Assembly (NCBI GenBank): GCA_902596545.1
Contig: CACJUH010000007.1
Location: 1-63,139 of the forward strand
Direction: 5' to 3'
DNA: 63,139 bases
Source: an uncultured Candidatus Actinomarina sp.
GTDB lineage: Bacteria; Actinomycetota; Acidimicrobiia; Actinomarinales; Actinomarinaceae
The notes under the pieces were generated by a model. The model was not told the origin of the DNA. It saw only the letters and a program-made list of their open reading frames with translations, and ran no database searches. Position numbers and translations under genes: made by a program. Positions 15,900-24,328 of the stretch are shown here, piece by piece (within the stretch, counting starts at the first letter, position 1; every line of letters begins with the position of its first letter).

Positions 15900-17099
15900 T
15901 TAGATTTTTACTTTTATTTCCTTGTAGCCGCGTATTCCAAATGCACCAGTTCTCTCAGGTTGGCTTTCTAACAAAATAGAATTTGAAAATAGATTGTGAA
16001 AAGAAACTTCCAGTTCCAATCTTGCTAAATGTGCGCCTAAACAAAAATGTACTCCACCTCCAAAACTAGTATGACTAAGATTCGATCTTTCAAAGTTTAT
16101 TTGGTCTGGCTCCATAAAACTATCTGCATCCCTATTTGCAGACCCTAATAATATGGCCACCTTAGAGTGTTTTTTTACTTCTACACCTCCGACATAATCA
16201 TCATCTAAAACCCACCTCTGGAAGAACTGAAGGGGACTATCAAATCTTATAAGTTCTTCGATAATATTTTTGATATTGTATGTTTTATCAAGATTTAAGG
16301 TATCAATGTTATAATTTGCAAGCGTCACAATAGAGTTTCCAATAGTATTTACTGTTGCTTCATGACCAGCATTTAGCAACAAAATAACTGTGCAGATTAT
16401 CTGATTCTTTGTTAATTTCTGATTATTTTCAGTTACATGAGCAAGTCTTGTAATCATATCATCTCCAGGAGTGCTCACTTTCTGGTCTATAAGTGACAAT
16501 GTATATTCATAGAATTCTTTAGCTGCATTTTCTGCATCAGCAGAGTCCTCGTCACTTACTTTTAAGTCATACATTTTTACAATTTTGTTAGACCAATCTA
16601 AAAATTTTTCATACATATCTTCTGGAACACCTAGCAATTTACCAATTACAGAAATTGAATACGGCTGTGCATAATCTTTAAGAAGATCAAATTCTTCACC
16701 TTTCAAACTTTCCAATAAACTTGAAGATTTATTTTCCATAAAAGGCCTTAGTTCTTGTACCTGTCTATTTGAAAAAGCTTTTGCAACGAGATTTCTTAAA
16801 TCACCATGCAACTGACCTTCTAGGTTAAGTAGAGAGAATTCCTCAGTTTTCCAAAAGTATTCATATTCCTTAGGATCGATAATTGAAGACTCCGTACCTT
16901 CTAAATCATTAGGTGGACTAGATGAAAAGTTCTTACTTGTTTGAATATTTTTAACACCATCAAATCTTGTTACAAGTTGTAAATCAGTTGTTTTATCTAA
17001 AACGACTGGTGACTTTTCTCTTAATTCTTTCATAAAGGGATAAGGGTCTTTAATGAAATCTGAATCACTGCTAGGAAAATCTATTTCTGGAATAGTCAT
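15900..17099 (-). CDS. Cytochrome P450
   Basis: The 399-residue soluble P450 carries the I-helix oxygen motif AGHEAT, the K-helix ELIR (ExxR), and the heme loop FGGGVHFCLG with axial C353. The size and lack of a membrane anchor match bacterial class I P450s, which need ferredoxin partners; none is coded beside it. The substrate is unknown. A TACTTT box six bases before the ATG fits leaderless transcription. It is divergent from the uridine phosphorylase gene. Confidence 0.92.
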   Translation of the reverse strand: MTIPEIDFPSSDSDFIKDPYPFMKELREKSPVVLDKTTDLQLVTRFDGVKNIQTSKNFSSSPPNDLEGTESSIIDPKEYEYFWKTEEFSLLNLEGQLHGDLRNLVAKAFSNRQVQELRPFMENKSSSLLESLKGEEFDLLKDYAQPYSISVIGKLLGVPEDMYEKFLDWSNKIVKMYDLKVSDEDSADAENAAKEFYEYTLSLIDQKVSTPGDDMITRLAHVTENNQKLTKNQIICTVILLLNAGHEATVNTIGNSIVTLANYNIDTLNLDKTYNIKNIIEELIRFDSPLQFFQRWVLDDDYVGGVEVKKHSKVAILLGSANRDADSFMEPDQINFERSNLSHTSFGGGVHFCLGAHLARLELEVSFHNLFSNSILLESQPERTGAFGIRGYKEIKVKI

Positions 17100-17105
17100 A
17101 GTTCT

Positions 17106-17111
17106 AAAGTA
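17106..17111 (-). promoter_or_regulatory. -10 box TACTTT, leaderless start of the P450 gene
   Basis: Minus-strand TACTTT, then AGAACT, then ATG at 17099. Six-base spacing matches the other leaderless starts. Confidence 0.5.
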
Positions 17112-17152
17112 TCAGTTTACAAAGAAATTTCTACAGATTTTATAAAAAATTA

Positions 17153-17180
17153 GTGACAATCTGTTACTTGTTGATAACAT
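17153..17180 (+). promoter_or_regulatory. Promoter GTGACA-N16-TAACAT, leaderless
   Basis: The -35-like GTGACA (17153-17158) and -10 TAACAT (17175-17180) are 16 bases apart. The ATG at 17187 follows after six T residues, giving a leaderless transcript. Confidence 0.6.
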
Positions 17181-17186
17181 TTTTTT

Positions 17187-17957
17187 ATGTCAGAAAAAAA
17201 GTCTATGTTAGATGGTGAAAAGCAGTATCACATTCAGTTAAAAGAAGGCGATATTGCTGATTTTGTTATTCTCCCTGGAGATCCGGGAAGAGTTGATTTT
17301 ATTGCACAGCATTTTGACAACCCTAAAGAAATTGCATTTAACAGAGAATACAAAACTGTAACCGGTACATATAAAGGACGGCCAGTGAGTGTTACTTCAA
17401 CAGGTATTGGTTGCCCTTCTGCAGCAATTGCAATTGAAGAATTAGCCAATATTGGCGCAAAGACTTTAGTCAGGATTGGTACTTCAGGAGCAATGCAAGA
17501 ACATACAAGGGTTGGCGATTTTGTAATTGCAAATGGAGCTGTAAGACAAGAAGGAACTTCTCCTCAGTACATGCCAATGGAATTTCCTGCTGTACCCTCT
17601 GCTGATATGGTTTATGCTCTAGAAGAAGCAGCTAAAGAAAAGGATGTAAACTATCACATCGGAGTAGTTCAGTCCAAAGATTCTTTTTATGGTCAACACG
17701 ACCCTGACTCCATGCCAGTTTCTCATGAGCTTAATCAAAAATGGGATGCCTGGGTAAAGGGTGGTGTTTTATGTTCAGAAATGGAAGCATCAACTCTTTT
17801 TGTTGTTGGTAGTTATAGAAAAGTTAGAACAGGGGCGTTACTTGTGGTTTATGGGGATCAAAACAGACAAGAAGCTCTCAGCAAAGAAGAGTATTTAGAA
17901 TCTGTAAACAACGCTACAAATATAATTCTGGAAGCAAGCTTAAAAATTCCTAGCTAA
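17187..17957 (+). CDS. udp: Uridine phosphorylase-type nucleoside phosphorylase
   Basis: The 256-residue protein has LPGDPGRVDFIAQHFD at 29-44, the phosphate and ribose motifs STGIGCPSAAIAIEEL and RIGTSGAM, and late SEMEAS with the ribose-binding Glu pair. This is the hexameric nucleoside phosphorylase I family, most like uridine phosphorylase, which splits uridine into uracil and ribose-1-phosphate. A ribokinase converges on it and shares the stop tetramer CTAA, so the two form a small pentose-salvage neighbourhood. Purine nucleoside specificity is less likely but possible. Confidence 0.88.
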   Translation: MSEKKSMLDGEKQYHIQLKEGDIADFVILPGDPGRVDFIAQHFDNPKEIAFNREYKTVTGTYKGRPVSVTSTGIGCPSAAIAIEELANIGAKTLVRIGTSGAMQEHTRVGDFVIANGAVRQEGTSPQYMPMEFPAVPSADMVYALEEAAKEKDVNYHIGVVQSKDSFYGQHDPDSMPVSHELNQKWDAWVKGGVLCSEMEASTLFVVGSYRKVRTGALLVVYGDQNRQEALSKEEYLESVNNATNIILEASLKIPS

Positions 17958-18823
17958 TTCTTATAAGAACTCTGAGTACCTTTTTTTGTTACAGAGTCTG
18001 TTGCTTTATGAAGTGCTAGTTTCAAACACTCTTCAATTTCTAATTTACTTGCTACTCCGAATGAGAAAGCACCCACAAAGGCATCACCAGCACCAGTTGT
18101 ATCAACTGCTTTAACTGTATCAGTATTCATAATTTCTACGGAATTATTTTTTATATAGGCACAACCCTTTTCACCCAAAGTGACTACAACATTTGTTTTG
18201 AGATCATTTGCAAATAAAAGTAAATTATCTTCATTAAATACTTCACCATAAATTTCTTCAAACTCTACTTCATTAGGAATAAACCAAGAGGTGTTTTCGA
18301 GAAGAACATCCGTTGGTTTATTCGCTGGAGCGGGATTAAGTACTGTCTGCACACCATTTTTGTAAGCATAAGAAAAAACCTGTTCGTTTACATTCATAGG
18401 TATTTCAAACTGACCAACCAAGACATCGGGTTTACCAATTTTTTCTAAAGATTCTATCGCTAATGAACTATCTAATAAATTATTTGCACCAGGTATTACG
18501 ACAATCCTATTTTGTCCAGACTCATCAACCCAAATAGGTGCAACTCCACTCGACCCTTCGACTGTCTGAATATAATCAGTAATCACATTGTTGTTTTTAA
18601 AATTTTCAATTGTCATCTCTCTATAGACATCACTACCAAGACAGGCAATAACATAAACTTCAGCACCTAAAAGTCCTGCCATTACCGCTTGATTTGCACC
18701 TTTTCCACCAAAGCCCATTTGATAATCTTCCCCAAAAAGCGTCTCTCCATCATTTGGTGCTCTTTTTACATAAGACACTTGATCAATATTTGCACTTCCA
18801 ACAACGCATATTTTTGGTTTCAT
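17954..18823 (-). CDS. rbsK: Ribokinase, PfkB family
   Basis: This 289-residue sugar kinase begins CVVGSANIDQVSYV, has the first PfkB signature in GFGGKGANQAVMAG (residues 37-50), and the C-terminal anion-hole motif DTTGAGDAFVGAF with catalytic Asp. The overall pattern is that of ribokinase, which makes ribose-5-phosphate from ribose and ATP. TATACT eight bases before the ATG suggests a very short leader. It is convergent with udp, sharing stop bases. Another PfkB sugar specificity cannot be excluded. Confidence 0.88.
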   Translation of the reverse strand: MKPKICVVGSANIDQVSYVKRAPNDGETLFGEDYQMGFGGKGANQAVMAGLLGAEVYVIACLGSDVYREMTIENFKNNNVITDYIQTVEGSSGVAPIWVDESGQNRIVVIPGANNLLDSSLAIESLEKIGKPDVLVGQFEIPMNVNEQVFSYAYKNGVQTVLNPAPANKPTDVLLENTSWFIPNEVEFEEIYGEVFNEDNLLLFANDLKTNVVVTLGEKGCAYIKNNSVEIMNTDTVKAVDTTGAGDAFVGAFSFGVASKLEIEECLKLALHKATDSVTKKGTQSSYKN

Positions 18824-18861
18824 AATCTAAAAGTATAAAAAATTATTTGTTTAAAATCTAT

Positions 18862-18867
18862 TAGGAT
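18862..18867 (+). promoter_or_regulatory. -10 box TAGGAT, leaderless start
   Basis: TAGGAT is followed by six bases (TTTTAC) and ATG 18874. The AGGA inside the box could be mistaken for a ribosome site; spacing fits either reading. Confidence 0.45.
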
Positions 18868-18873
18868 TTTTAC

Positions 18874-19839
18874 ATGGAAATTAATTGGGAATCCCAAGTC
18901 TTATCATCGGTTTCAAAAGTCATTCCACAACTTTCTTGTTTGGAAATAGATATAGAAAAATTACATGAATCAGCGATTAACTTAAGCAAAGAAGATTTTG
19001 GAATCAATTATGAGGGAAATCCAAATATTGTTCCCGTGGAATATATAAGAAAAACAATGTTAATAAATACTCTAAACTTTGTATTTACTGATTTTTCGAC
19101 TTCTGTGAAATATAAAATTGAGAACTTATCGGATACTGACGCAATGGTTTATCAAATCGACAAGGCTTTAATTGAAGGAGCCCCTCTTACCCAGGGTCAC
19201 TATATGAGAGACATGGACCTAGAAGAATTTAAGAGAATTTTTACTGGGAATATTGAAATGCCTATGGCAGATGAAAAAGTCGAAATACTTAATAATGTTG
19301 GAGATACTTTAGTTACAAAATATGACGGTGATTGGATAAATTTCATAGACGATGGTCCGAAAAAACTGTATGACAATGGAGAAGGCTTAGTTGAAAGACT
19401 AGTGAGAGATTTTAAAAGGTTTGATGATCATTCAATTTTTGAAAATGAAAAGGTATATTTTCTTAAATTAGCTCAGCTAGCATTCTGGGGAATCCACAGA
19501 GAGCTTTCAAAAAGTTATTTTTTCATAGAGGACATGGAGAATATGACAGCATTTGCTGATTATATTATTCCAGTTGCATTAGAGAGTTTTGGAATTGTTA
19601 AATACTCATCTGGATTAAAAGAAAAAATAGATTCAGGAATTCTTGTTGATAGAGACTCTATTGAGGAAATTGAAATCAGATCTACTTCAATATATGTAAC
19701 AGCAAAATTAACAGAGCTTATAAATAAATATAAAAATGAGGAAGAAAAAATAATAATTCCACAACTAGATTTTAAACTATGGACTGATTTTCATGCTGAT
19801 GAGAGACCTCATCATTTGACTAAAACAATTATGTATTAG
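18874..19839 (+). CDS. Queuosine salvage protein (DUF2419 / QNG1-like nucleosidase)
   Basis: The 321-residue sequence resembles the queuosine-salvage family (DUF2419, human QNG1/C9orf64), which releases queuine base from queuosine nucleotides. Supporting features are LKLAQLAFWGIH, FADYIIPVALESFGIVKYS, EIEIRSTSIYVTAKL, and the C-terminal DFKLWTD then HHLTKTIMY, which parallel the family's LDxxLW and HRTxTIxY-like endings. It would let the cell recycle queuine rather than make it. No tgt or queuosine synthesis gene is in the window. It shares stop bases TTAG with convergent msrA. Confidence 0.72.
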   Translation: MEINWESQVLSSVSKVIPQLSCLEIDIEKLHESAINLSKEDFGINYEGNPNIVPVEYIRKTMLINTLNFVFTDFSTSVKYKIENLSDTDAMVYQIDKALIEGAPLTQGHYMRDMDLEEFKRIFTGNIEMPMADEKVEILNNVGDTLVTKYDGDWINFIDDGPKKLYDNGEGLVERLVRDFKRFDDHSIFENEKVYFLKLAQLAFWGIHRELSKSYFFIEDMENMTAFADYIIPVALESFGIVKYSSGLKEKIDSGILVDRDSIEEIEIRSTSIYVTAKLTELINKYKNEEEKIIIPQLDFKLWTDFHADERPHHLTKTIMY

Positions 19840-20441
19840 TCTTCTCCCCAAGTGTCATCGAGAAACCCTTTTCTTCCACTGGCTTTTGCATACATTTGAT
19901 AACGCATACTTTGCTTTTTATAAAAGTCCTGATGATATTCTTCAGCGATATAAAATGCAGGCGCTTCTGAAATTGCAGTAACAATTGGCTTATCAAATTT
20001 ACCTGAATTTTCCAATTCGACTTTGGATTGTTCGGCTAAATCTTTCTGTTCACTGCCAACTGTAAAAATCTCAGTTCTATATTGTGACCCCACATCTGCA
20101 AATTGATAATTCAATGCTGTTGGATCAATATTTCTCCAGAATACTTCTAATAACTCTTCATATGTAACAGTTTTTGGATCAAATAAGATTTCTACTACTT
20201 CTGCATGTCCAGTTTCGCCTGTAGTGACCTCCTCATATGTAGGATTTTCTGTAGTACCTCCCATATATCCCGATGTGGCTTCAATCACACCTTCCATTGC
20301 TTCGAATGGTGGCTCCATACACCAAAAGCAACCACCGGCAAAATAAGCTTTTTCGTATCCATTGTCATTCATTACAACTCCTGAGCTAGTTACTGAACAT
20401 GATATAAATATTAATAAGAATAAATATTTTAAATAACTCAC
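19836..20441 (-). CDS. msrA: Lipoprotein peptide-methionine (S)-S-oxide reductase
   Basis: MsrA reduces methionine-S-sulfoxide in proteins; the catalytic motif GCFWC is present with C38, and EEYHQDFY completes the active site. Unlike cytoplasmic MsrA, it starts with a hydrophobic signal YLKYLFLLIFISC ending in a putative lipidated C15, so it is likely anchored outside the membrane and repairs exported proteins. The start codon is GTG, supported by a TAACAT box exactly six bases upstream. The usual resolving C-terminal Cys is not evident in the last residues. Confidence 0.9.
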   Translation of the reverse strand: MSYLKYLFLLIFISCSVTSSGVVMNDNGYEKAYFAGGCFWCMEPPFEAMEGVIEATSGYMGGTTENPTYEEVTTGETGHAEVVEILFDPKTVTYEELLEVFWRNIDPTALNYQFADVGSQYRTEIFTVGSEQKDLAEQSKVELENSGKFDKPIVTAISEAPAFYIAEEYHQDFYKKQSMRYQMYAKASGRKGFLDDTWGED

Positions 20442-20447
20442 ATCTTG

Positions 20448-20453
20448 ATGTTA
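20448..20453 (-). promoter_or_regulatory. -10 box TAACAT, leaderless GTG start of msrA
   Basis: Minus-strand TAACAT, six bases (CAAGAT), then GTG at 20441. The box repeats the sequence seen before udp and fixes the GTG start. Confidence 0.55.
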
Positions 20454-20494
20454 TTGGCAATGTTTAGAAATAATAAATCATATCAATAAGTATC

Positions 20495-20522
20495 TTGTTT
20501 AATAATAAAAATTTAATAGAAT
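20495..20522 (+). promoter_or_regulatory. Candidate panB promoter TTGTTT-N16-TAGAAT
   Basis: TTGTTT (20495-20500) and TAGAAT (20517-20522) are 16 bases apart. The resulting leader of about 33 bases carries GAGAGAGG just before ATG 20563, so panB is a normal leadered gene. Confidence 0.45.
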
Positions 20523-20562
20523 AGGTATGAATCCTTCGACTTATTAAAGCGGAGAGAGGAAA

Positions 20563-21426
20563 ATGAAAAAAACAGTACCTTATATTAATAACTTAAAAGG
20601 AAATCGAGTTATCTCCATGATGACTGCTTATGATTATCCAACTGCTAAAGCAGTTTCAGAAGCTGAAATTGATATTATTTTAGTTGGTGATTCTTTAGCA
20701 CAGGTTGTTTTAGGCCATGACGATACACTATCTGTGACTGTTGATGAAATGCTACACCATGTAAAAGCAGTAACAAATGCCAACCCGTCTTCATTAGTTG
20801 TTGCAGATATGCCTTATTTGTCCTATCACATAAATGTTTCTGATTCATTGAAGAATGCTGGAAGATTTATTCAAGAAGGCAAAGCAGATGCAGTAAAAGT
20901 AGAGGGCGGAGAAAAAAGAAAAGAAGTCATCAATGCATTAATAGATGCTGAAATACCAGTGATGGGTCATTTAGGTTTAACGCCACAATCAAAAAACTTA
21001 ATGGGGGGTTACAAAATTCAAGGTAAAACTCTAGACCTAGCTAAAAAACTTTTCGAGGACGCTCTTCTTTTGCAGGAAACAGGATGTTTTGCAATTGTGT
21101 TAGAAGGAGTTCCTACTATTGTTGCTCAATCTATCTCAGAGAATTTAACAATACCAACAATAGGTATAGGTGCTGGAAAGTATACAGATGGACAAGTTCT
21201 TGTAATCCATGATCTCATTGGCATGAAATCTAAAGAATACATAGATGCTAAATTTGTTAAGAGATATGGTGAGCAATATGATTCAACAGTTAAAGCACTG
21301 GTTGAATATAAAAAAGACATAGAAAACTCTAATTTTCCAAGTGAAGAACATTCCTACGATATGGGTTCTGATATTCAAGATTCACTTAAAGAGTGGAAAA
21401 AAGAAATTAAAAAAATTCTGTCATAG
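20563..21426 (+). CDS. panB: 3-methyl-2-oxobutanoate hydroxymethyltransferase
   Basis: PanB makes ketopantoate, the first step of pantothenate synthesis. The 287-residue sequence shows MMTAYDYPTAKAVSEAEIDIILVGDSLAQVVLG (split across 19-51), the metal-binding Asp in VADMPYLSYH, VKVEGG near 110, MGHLGLTPQS, and IPTIGIGAGKYTDGQVLV. It has slightly more C-terminus than the E. coli enzyme. A GAGAGAGGAAA ribosome site precedes ATG. No other pan gene is nearby. It precedes the rpsF operon by 71 bases. Confidence 0.95.
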   Translation: MKKTVPYINNLKGNRVISMMTAYDYPTAKAVSEAEIDIILVGDSLAQVVLGHDDTLSVTVDEMLHHVKAVTNANPSSLVVADMPYLSYHINVSDSLKNAGRFIQEGKADAVKVEGGEKRKEVINALIDAEIPVMGHLGLTPQSKNLMGGYKIQGKTLDLAKKLFEDALLLQETGCFAIVLEGVPTIVAQSISENLTIPTIGIGAGKYTDGQVLVIHDLIGMKSKEYIDAKFVKRYGEQYDSTVKALVEYKKDIENSNFPSEEHSYDMGSDIQDSLKEWKKEIKKILS

Positions 21427-21451
21427 TACATATTTAGTATTAAATTAATTA

Positions 21452-21478
21452 GTACCTGCTTCGAAGGAAGCCACGTAC
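21452..21478 (+). promoter_or_regulatory. Possible rpsF leader stem-loop (S6:S18 autoregulation)
   Basis: Between panB and rpsF an outer GTAC/GTAC stem encloses an asymmetric internal loop (CT opposite CAC) and an inner GCTTC/GAAGC stem with loop GAAG. rpsF leaders in many bacteria fold into a structure bound by S6:S18. Location and shape fit, but the known consensus was not checked. The ribosome site TAGGAG follows at 21488. Confidence 0.4.
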
Positions 21479-21497
21479 AAGTGTCCATAGGAGAAAA

Positions 21498-21785
21498 ATG
21501 AATAAATATGACTTAGTCTCAATAGTGAGACCTACAGCAGACGAATCAATCGTTGATTCAATTCACAAATCCATTTCAGAAGTTATTTCTAATGGTGGTG
21601 GAAATGTGTCAGAACAAGGCGTTTGGCAGAGAAGAAAGCTCGCTTATGAAATAGACACATTCAAAGAGGGAATTTATACTATAACAACATTTGAAAGTCC
21701 TTCAAATGTTCCCGCAGAACTCGATAGAGTGCTAAAAATATCTGATGATGTGATTAGACACAAAGTCTTAAAGATGGAAAGCTAG
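21498..21785 (+). CDS. rpsF: 30S ribosomal protein S6
   Basis: This 95-residue protein has the S6 pattern: YDLVSIVRPTADE at the N-terminus, GVWQRRKLAYEI in the middle, EGIYTITTF, and terminal DDVIRHKVLKME. S6 binds the central domain of the 30S subunit together with S18, which is encoded two genes later. It begins the conserved operon rpsF-ssb-rpsR-rplI-dnaB. TAGGAG lies five bases before ATG, and an upstream stem-loop may mediate feedback control. Confidence 0.97.
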   Translation: MNKYDLVSIVRPTADESIVDSIHKSISEVISNGGGNVSEQGVWQRRKLAYEIDTFKEGIYTITTFESPSNVPAELDRVLKISDDVIRHKVLKMES

Positions 21786-21797
21786 AGGTAGATAATA

Positions 21798-22223
21798 ATG
21801 GCAGATAACGCAATAACAATTGTTGGAACCGTAACAATGGATCCAGAATTAAGAAAAACAGGAACAGGAATGTCTGTTTTAGAAGTTAATTTCGCAGGTC
21901 CAAAAAAACGAAAATTTAATCGTGATACAAGCCAATGGGAGAATGTTGAAGATGATCCACAGTATTTTAGTGGCGTTGCTTTTGGAGACTTAGCTGATAA
22001 TGCAAATGCAACAATAACAAAGGGTATGAGGGTTGTAATTGTTGGAAAGCTCAATTATTCCTCTTGGCAAGATCAAGAAGGAAATAATCGTTCAAAAGTT
22101 CAAATAGTCATAGATGAAATATCTCCTAGCTTAAGGTTCGCTTCAGCTACAGTTAACCGACAAGAGTTGAATTCAGAACCAGTAGCTAGAGAAAACTACG
22201 AAGAAGACGAAGCACCGTTCTAA
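21798..22223 (+). CDS. ssb: Single-stranded DNA-binding protein
   Basis: The OB-fold DNA-binding domain occupies about residues 1-110: it starts [14 protein letters not shown], with [15 protein letters not shown] and [22 protein letters not shown] short linker leads to the acidic tip EDEAPF, the partner-binding tail of SSB. At 141 residues it is shorter than many actinobacterial SSBs because the Gly-rich linker is reduced. It is 12 bases after rpsF in the ribosomal/replication operon, with AGAGGTAG as ribosome site. Confidence 0.96.
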   Translation: MADNAITIVGTVTMDPELRKTGTGMSVLEVNFAGPKKRKFNRDTSQWENVEDDPQYFSGVAFGDLADNANATITKGMRVVIVGKLNYSSWQDQEGNNRSKVQIVIDEISPSLRFASATVNRQELNSEPVARENYEEDEAPF

Positions 22224-22234
22224 GGAGTTTTATT

Positions 22235-22516
22235 ATGGCAAATGGAAAAAAAACCAGTGGAAGAAGATCTTCAAAATACGAAGCTCCCAAACAAAGAAGA
22301 ATTACAAAACAGCAAATAGAGAATGCTACTTACAAAGATGTTAAGTTACTAGAGAAATTTGTTTCTGATAGAGGAAAGATTAGATCTAGTTTAATTACAG
22401 GCATTAGTAAACAAGAACAAGCAAAAGTAGCTCGTCTAATCAAAGTTGCTAGAGAACTTGCTTTGCTTCCTTATGTAACTACAAGTTCATATAAACAAAG
22501 TTACAACAGAAGATGA
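22235..22516 (+). CDS. rpsR: 30S ribosomal protein S18
   Basis: The 93-residue basic protein shows the S18 core: [17 protein letters not shown], then [32 protein letters not shown] split over 47-80. The N-terminus is a Lys/Arg-rich extension. S18 pairs with S6 on the 30S platform. AAGGAG lies just before the ATG, and rplI overlaps its stop by four bases (ATGA). No CxxC zinc motif is visible, so it is the zinc-free form. Confidence 0.97.
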   Translation: MANGKKTSGRRSSKYEAPKQRRITKQQIENATYKDVKLLEKFVSDRGKIRSSLITGISKQEQAKVARLIKVARELALLPYVTTSSYKQSYNRR

Positions 22517-22965
22517 AACTCATTCTCAATTCTGATGTAAAGTCTCTTGGAAGAAAAGGAGATGTGGTTGATGTAGCTAAAGGATATGCTAGAAACTATC
22601 TTCTACCAAAAAAACTTGCTATTGTTGCTACTTCAAGCAACCTTAAATTTGCAGAGGAACTACAAGAAAAAAGAGAAATGCAAACACAAGCTAATGATGA
22701 GTTAGCTGAATCAATTAAAACTGCGCTTGCAGATGCAAACATTGTAATATCTCAAACTACAACAGATGAAGGAACTCTTTATGCAGCAGTTAACAACGAA
22801 CAAATTGTAGATGCGATAGAAACTTTCTCGGGATTTAGGCTAGAAGCTGAGCAAATTGATATGGAAAATCAAGTTAAAGAAATAGGATTACACACAATTT
22901 CAGTTGTATTAGGCCCAGATACAAAATTTGAAACAACTTTAGAAGTAATACCTGAAACAAAATAA
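22513..22965 (+). CDS. rplI: 50S ribosomal protein L9
   Basis: L9 is recognised by its N-terminal domain [19 protein letters not shown] followed by [16 protein letters not shown], then a long helix and the C-terminal domain with [17 protein letters not shown]. Length 150 is standard. L9 binds 23S rRNA near the L1 stalk and influences frame maintenance. It overlaps rpsR (ATGA) and the stop overlaps the dnaB start (TAATG), so the last three genes are translationally coupled. Confidence 0.97.
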   Translation: MKLILNSDVKSLGRKGDVVDVAKGYARNYLLPKKLAIVATSSNLKFAEELQEKREMQTQANDELAESIKTALADANIVISQTTTDEGTLYAAVNNEQIVDAIETFSGFRLEAEQIDMENQVKEIGLHTISVVLGPDTKFETTLEVIPETK

Positions 22966-24326
22966 TGGCTGGACCTGAAGCACTTTCATCAAGAGACAGT
23001 CAGTCTTTAGGTAAAGTTCCACCACACAGTCTTGAAGCCGAAGAGGCACTTTTAGGAAGTGCTTTGTTATCTAGAGATGCTGTCTCTAGATTAATGGAAG
23101 AAGTAAGACCAGCTGATTTTTATAGTCCTTCAAATCAAACAGTTTATGAAGCAATGAAGGGTTTATTTGATACAGGAAAACCTATTGATACAGTTACAGT
23201 TTCGGAGTTAATATTTAAAGATTCAAAAAACTCTAAATCGATAAATGCTTCATACATTGCACGTTTAGTAGATAATGTTCCAAGTTCCGCAAACTTTGAA
23301 AGATATATTGAAATAGTTCTAGAACACTCTCATAGAAGGAAATTGTTAAAAGCTAGTGGAAGAATTGAGCTTCTTGCAATGGCTATGGATAAGGAAATTC
23401 ACAGCGTTCTTGATGAAGCTGAGCAAACTATTTTTACTGCCTCTGACGATGCTATTGGAGATGGACTAGTTGGAGTTAATGATGTTCTAGAGGGTGCAAT
23501 TGAAAGAATTGAAGAGATTGAAAATCGTGGAACTGGCTTATCAGGACTTCCTACTTATTTTTCCGATCTTGATTATTATTTATCAGGGCTTCAAGAAGGA
23601 AATTTAGTAGTTCTTGCATCTAGACCCAGCATGGGTAAATCTTCACTTGGTTTAAATATTGCTACGAATGCTTCAAAAGAAGGTAAAGTTGTTGCGTTTT
23701 TCTCTCTGGAAATGACAAAAGAAGAACTGGTGCAAAGAGTTTTATTTTCCGAAGCAAAAGTTACTTCAGGGGATGCTAGAAAAGGACAACTCGGACCTGA
23801 AAAATGGTCAAGAGTTGTAGAAGCTGCATCCAAAGTTAATAGTCTTCCACTCTATTTTGATGATGCACCAGTAATCACAGTCACTGATATTAGAGCTAAG
23901 TCAAGAAGACTGAAATCATCAAAAGGTCTAGATTTAATTATTGTTGACTACCTTCAACTTATGCAAAGCTCTTCTGGGGATAACAGACAGCAAGAAATTG
24001 CTGAAATTAGTAGAAATTTAAAGAACTTAGCACGTGAATTAAGAGTACCAATACTTGCCCTCTCACAGCTAAACAGAGCAGCAGAAGCAAGAGAGGATAA
24101 AAGACCAAGATTAGGAGACTTGCGTGAATCAGGTGCGATAGAGCAAGACGCAGATATTGTGATGATGCTCTACAGAGATGATTATTACAATCCTGGGACT
24201 GAAATACCAGGTGTTGCTGAAGTTAATATTGTCAAAAATAGATCTGGACAAACTGGAAAAGTTGAACTGTTCTTCAGTAAAGAATTTACACAATTTAGTA
24301 ATTACTCAAAACAAGAACAGCAGTAA
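22965..24326 (+). CDS. dnaB: Replicative DNA helicase DnaB
   Basis: The 453-residue hexameric helicase has the N-terminal DnaB domain (about 20-125, VPPHSLEAEEALLGS), a linker, and a RecA-type C-terminal ATPase. Walker A is SRPSMGKSS (219-227) with FFSLEM downstream, Walker B LIIVDYLQLM, and the arginine-rich SQLNRAAEAREDKRPRLGD split across the H3/H4 motifs. It unwinds DNA at the replication fork. No intein interrupts it. TAATG overlap with rplI. Confidence 0.97.
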   Translation: MAGPEALSSRDSQSLGKVPPHSLEAEEALLGSALLSRDAVSRLMEEVRPADFYSPSNQTVYEAMKGLFDTGKPIDTVTVSELIFKDSKNSKSINASYIARLVDNVPSSANFERYIEIVLEHSHRRKLLKASGRIELLAMAMDKEIHSVLDEAEQTIFTASDDAIGDGLVGVNDVLEGAIERIEEIENRGTGLSGLPTYFSDLDYYLSGLQEGNLVVLASRPSMGKSSLGLNIATNASKEGKVVAFFSLEMTKEELVQRVLFSEAKVTSGDARKGQLGPEKWSRVVEAASKVNSLPLYFDDAPVITVTDIRAKSRRLKSSKGLDLIIVDYLQLMQSSSGDNRQQEIAEISRNLKNLARELRVPILALSQLNRAAEAREDKRPRLGDLRESGAIEQDADIVMMLYRDDYYNPGTEIPGVAEVNIVKNRSGQTGKVELFFSKEFTQFSNYSKQEQQ

Positions 24327-24328
24327 GT

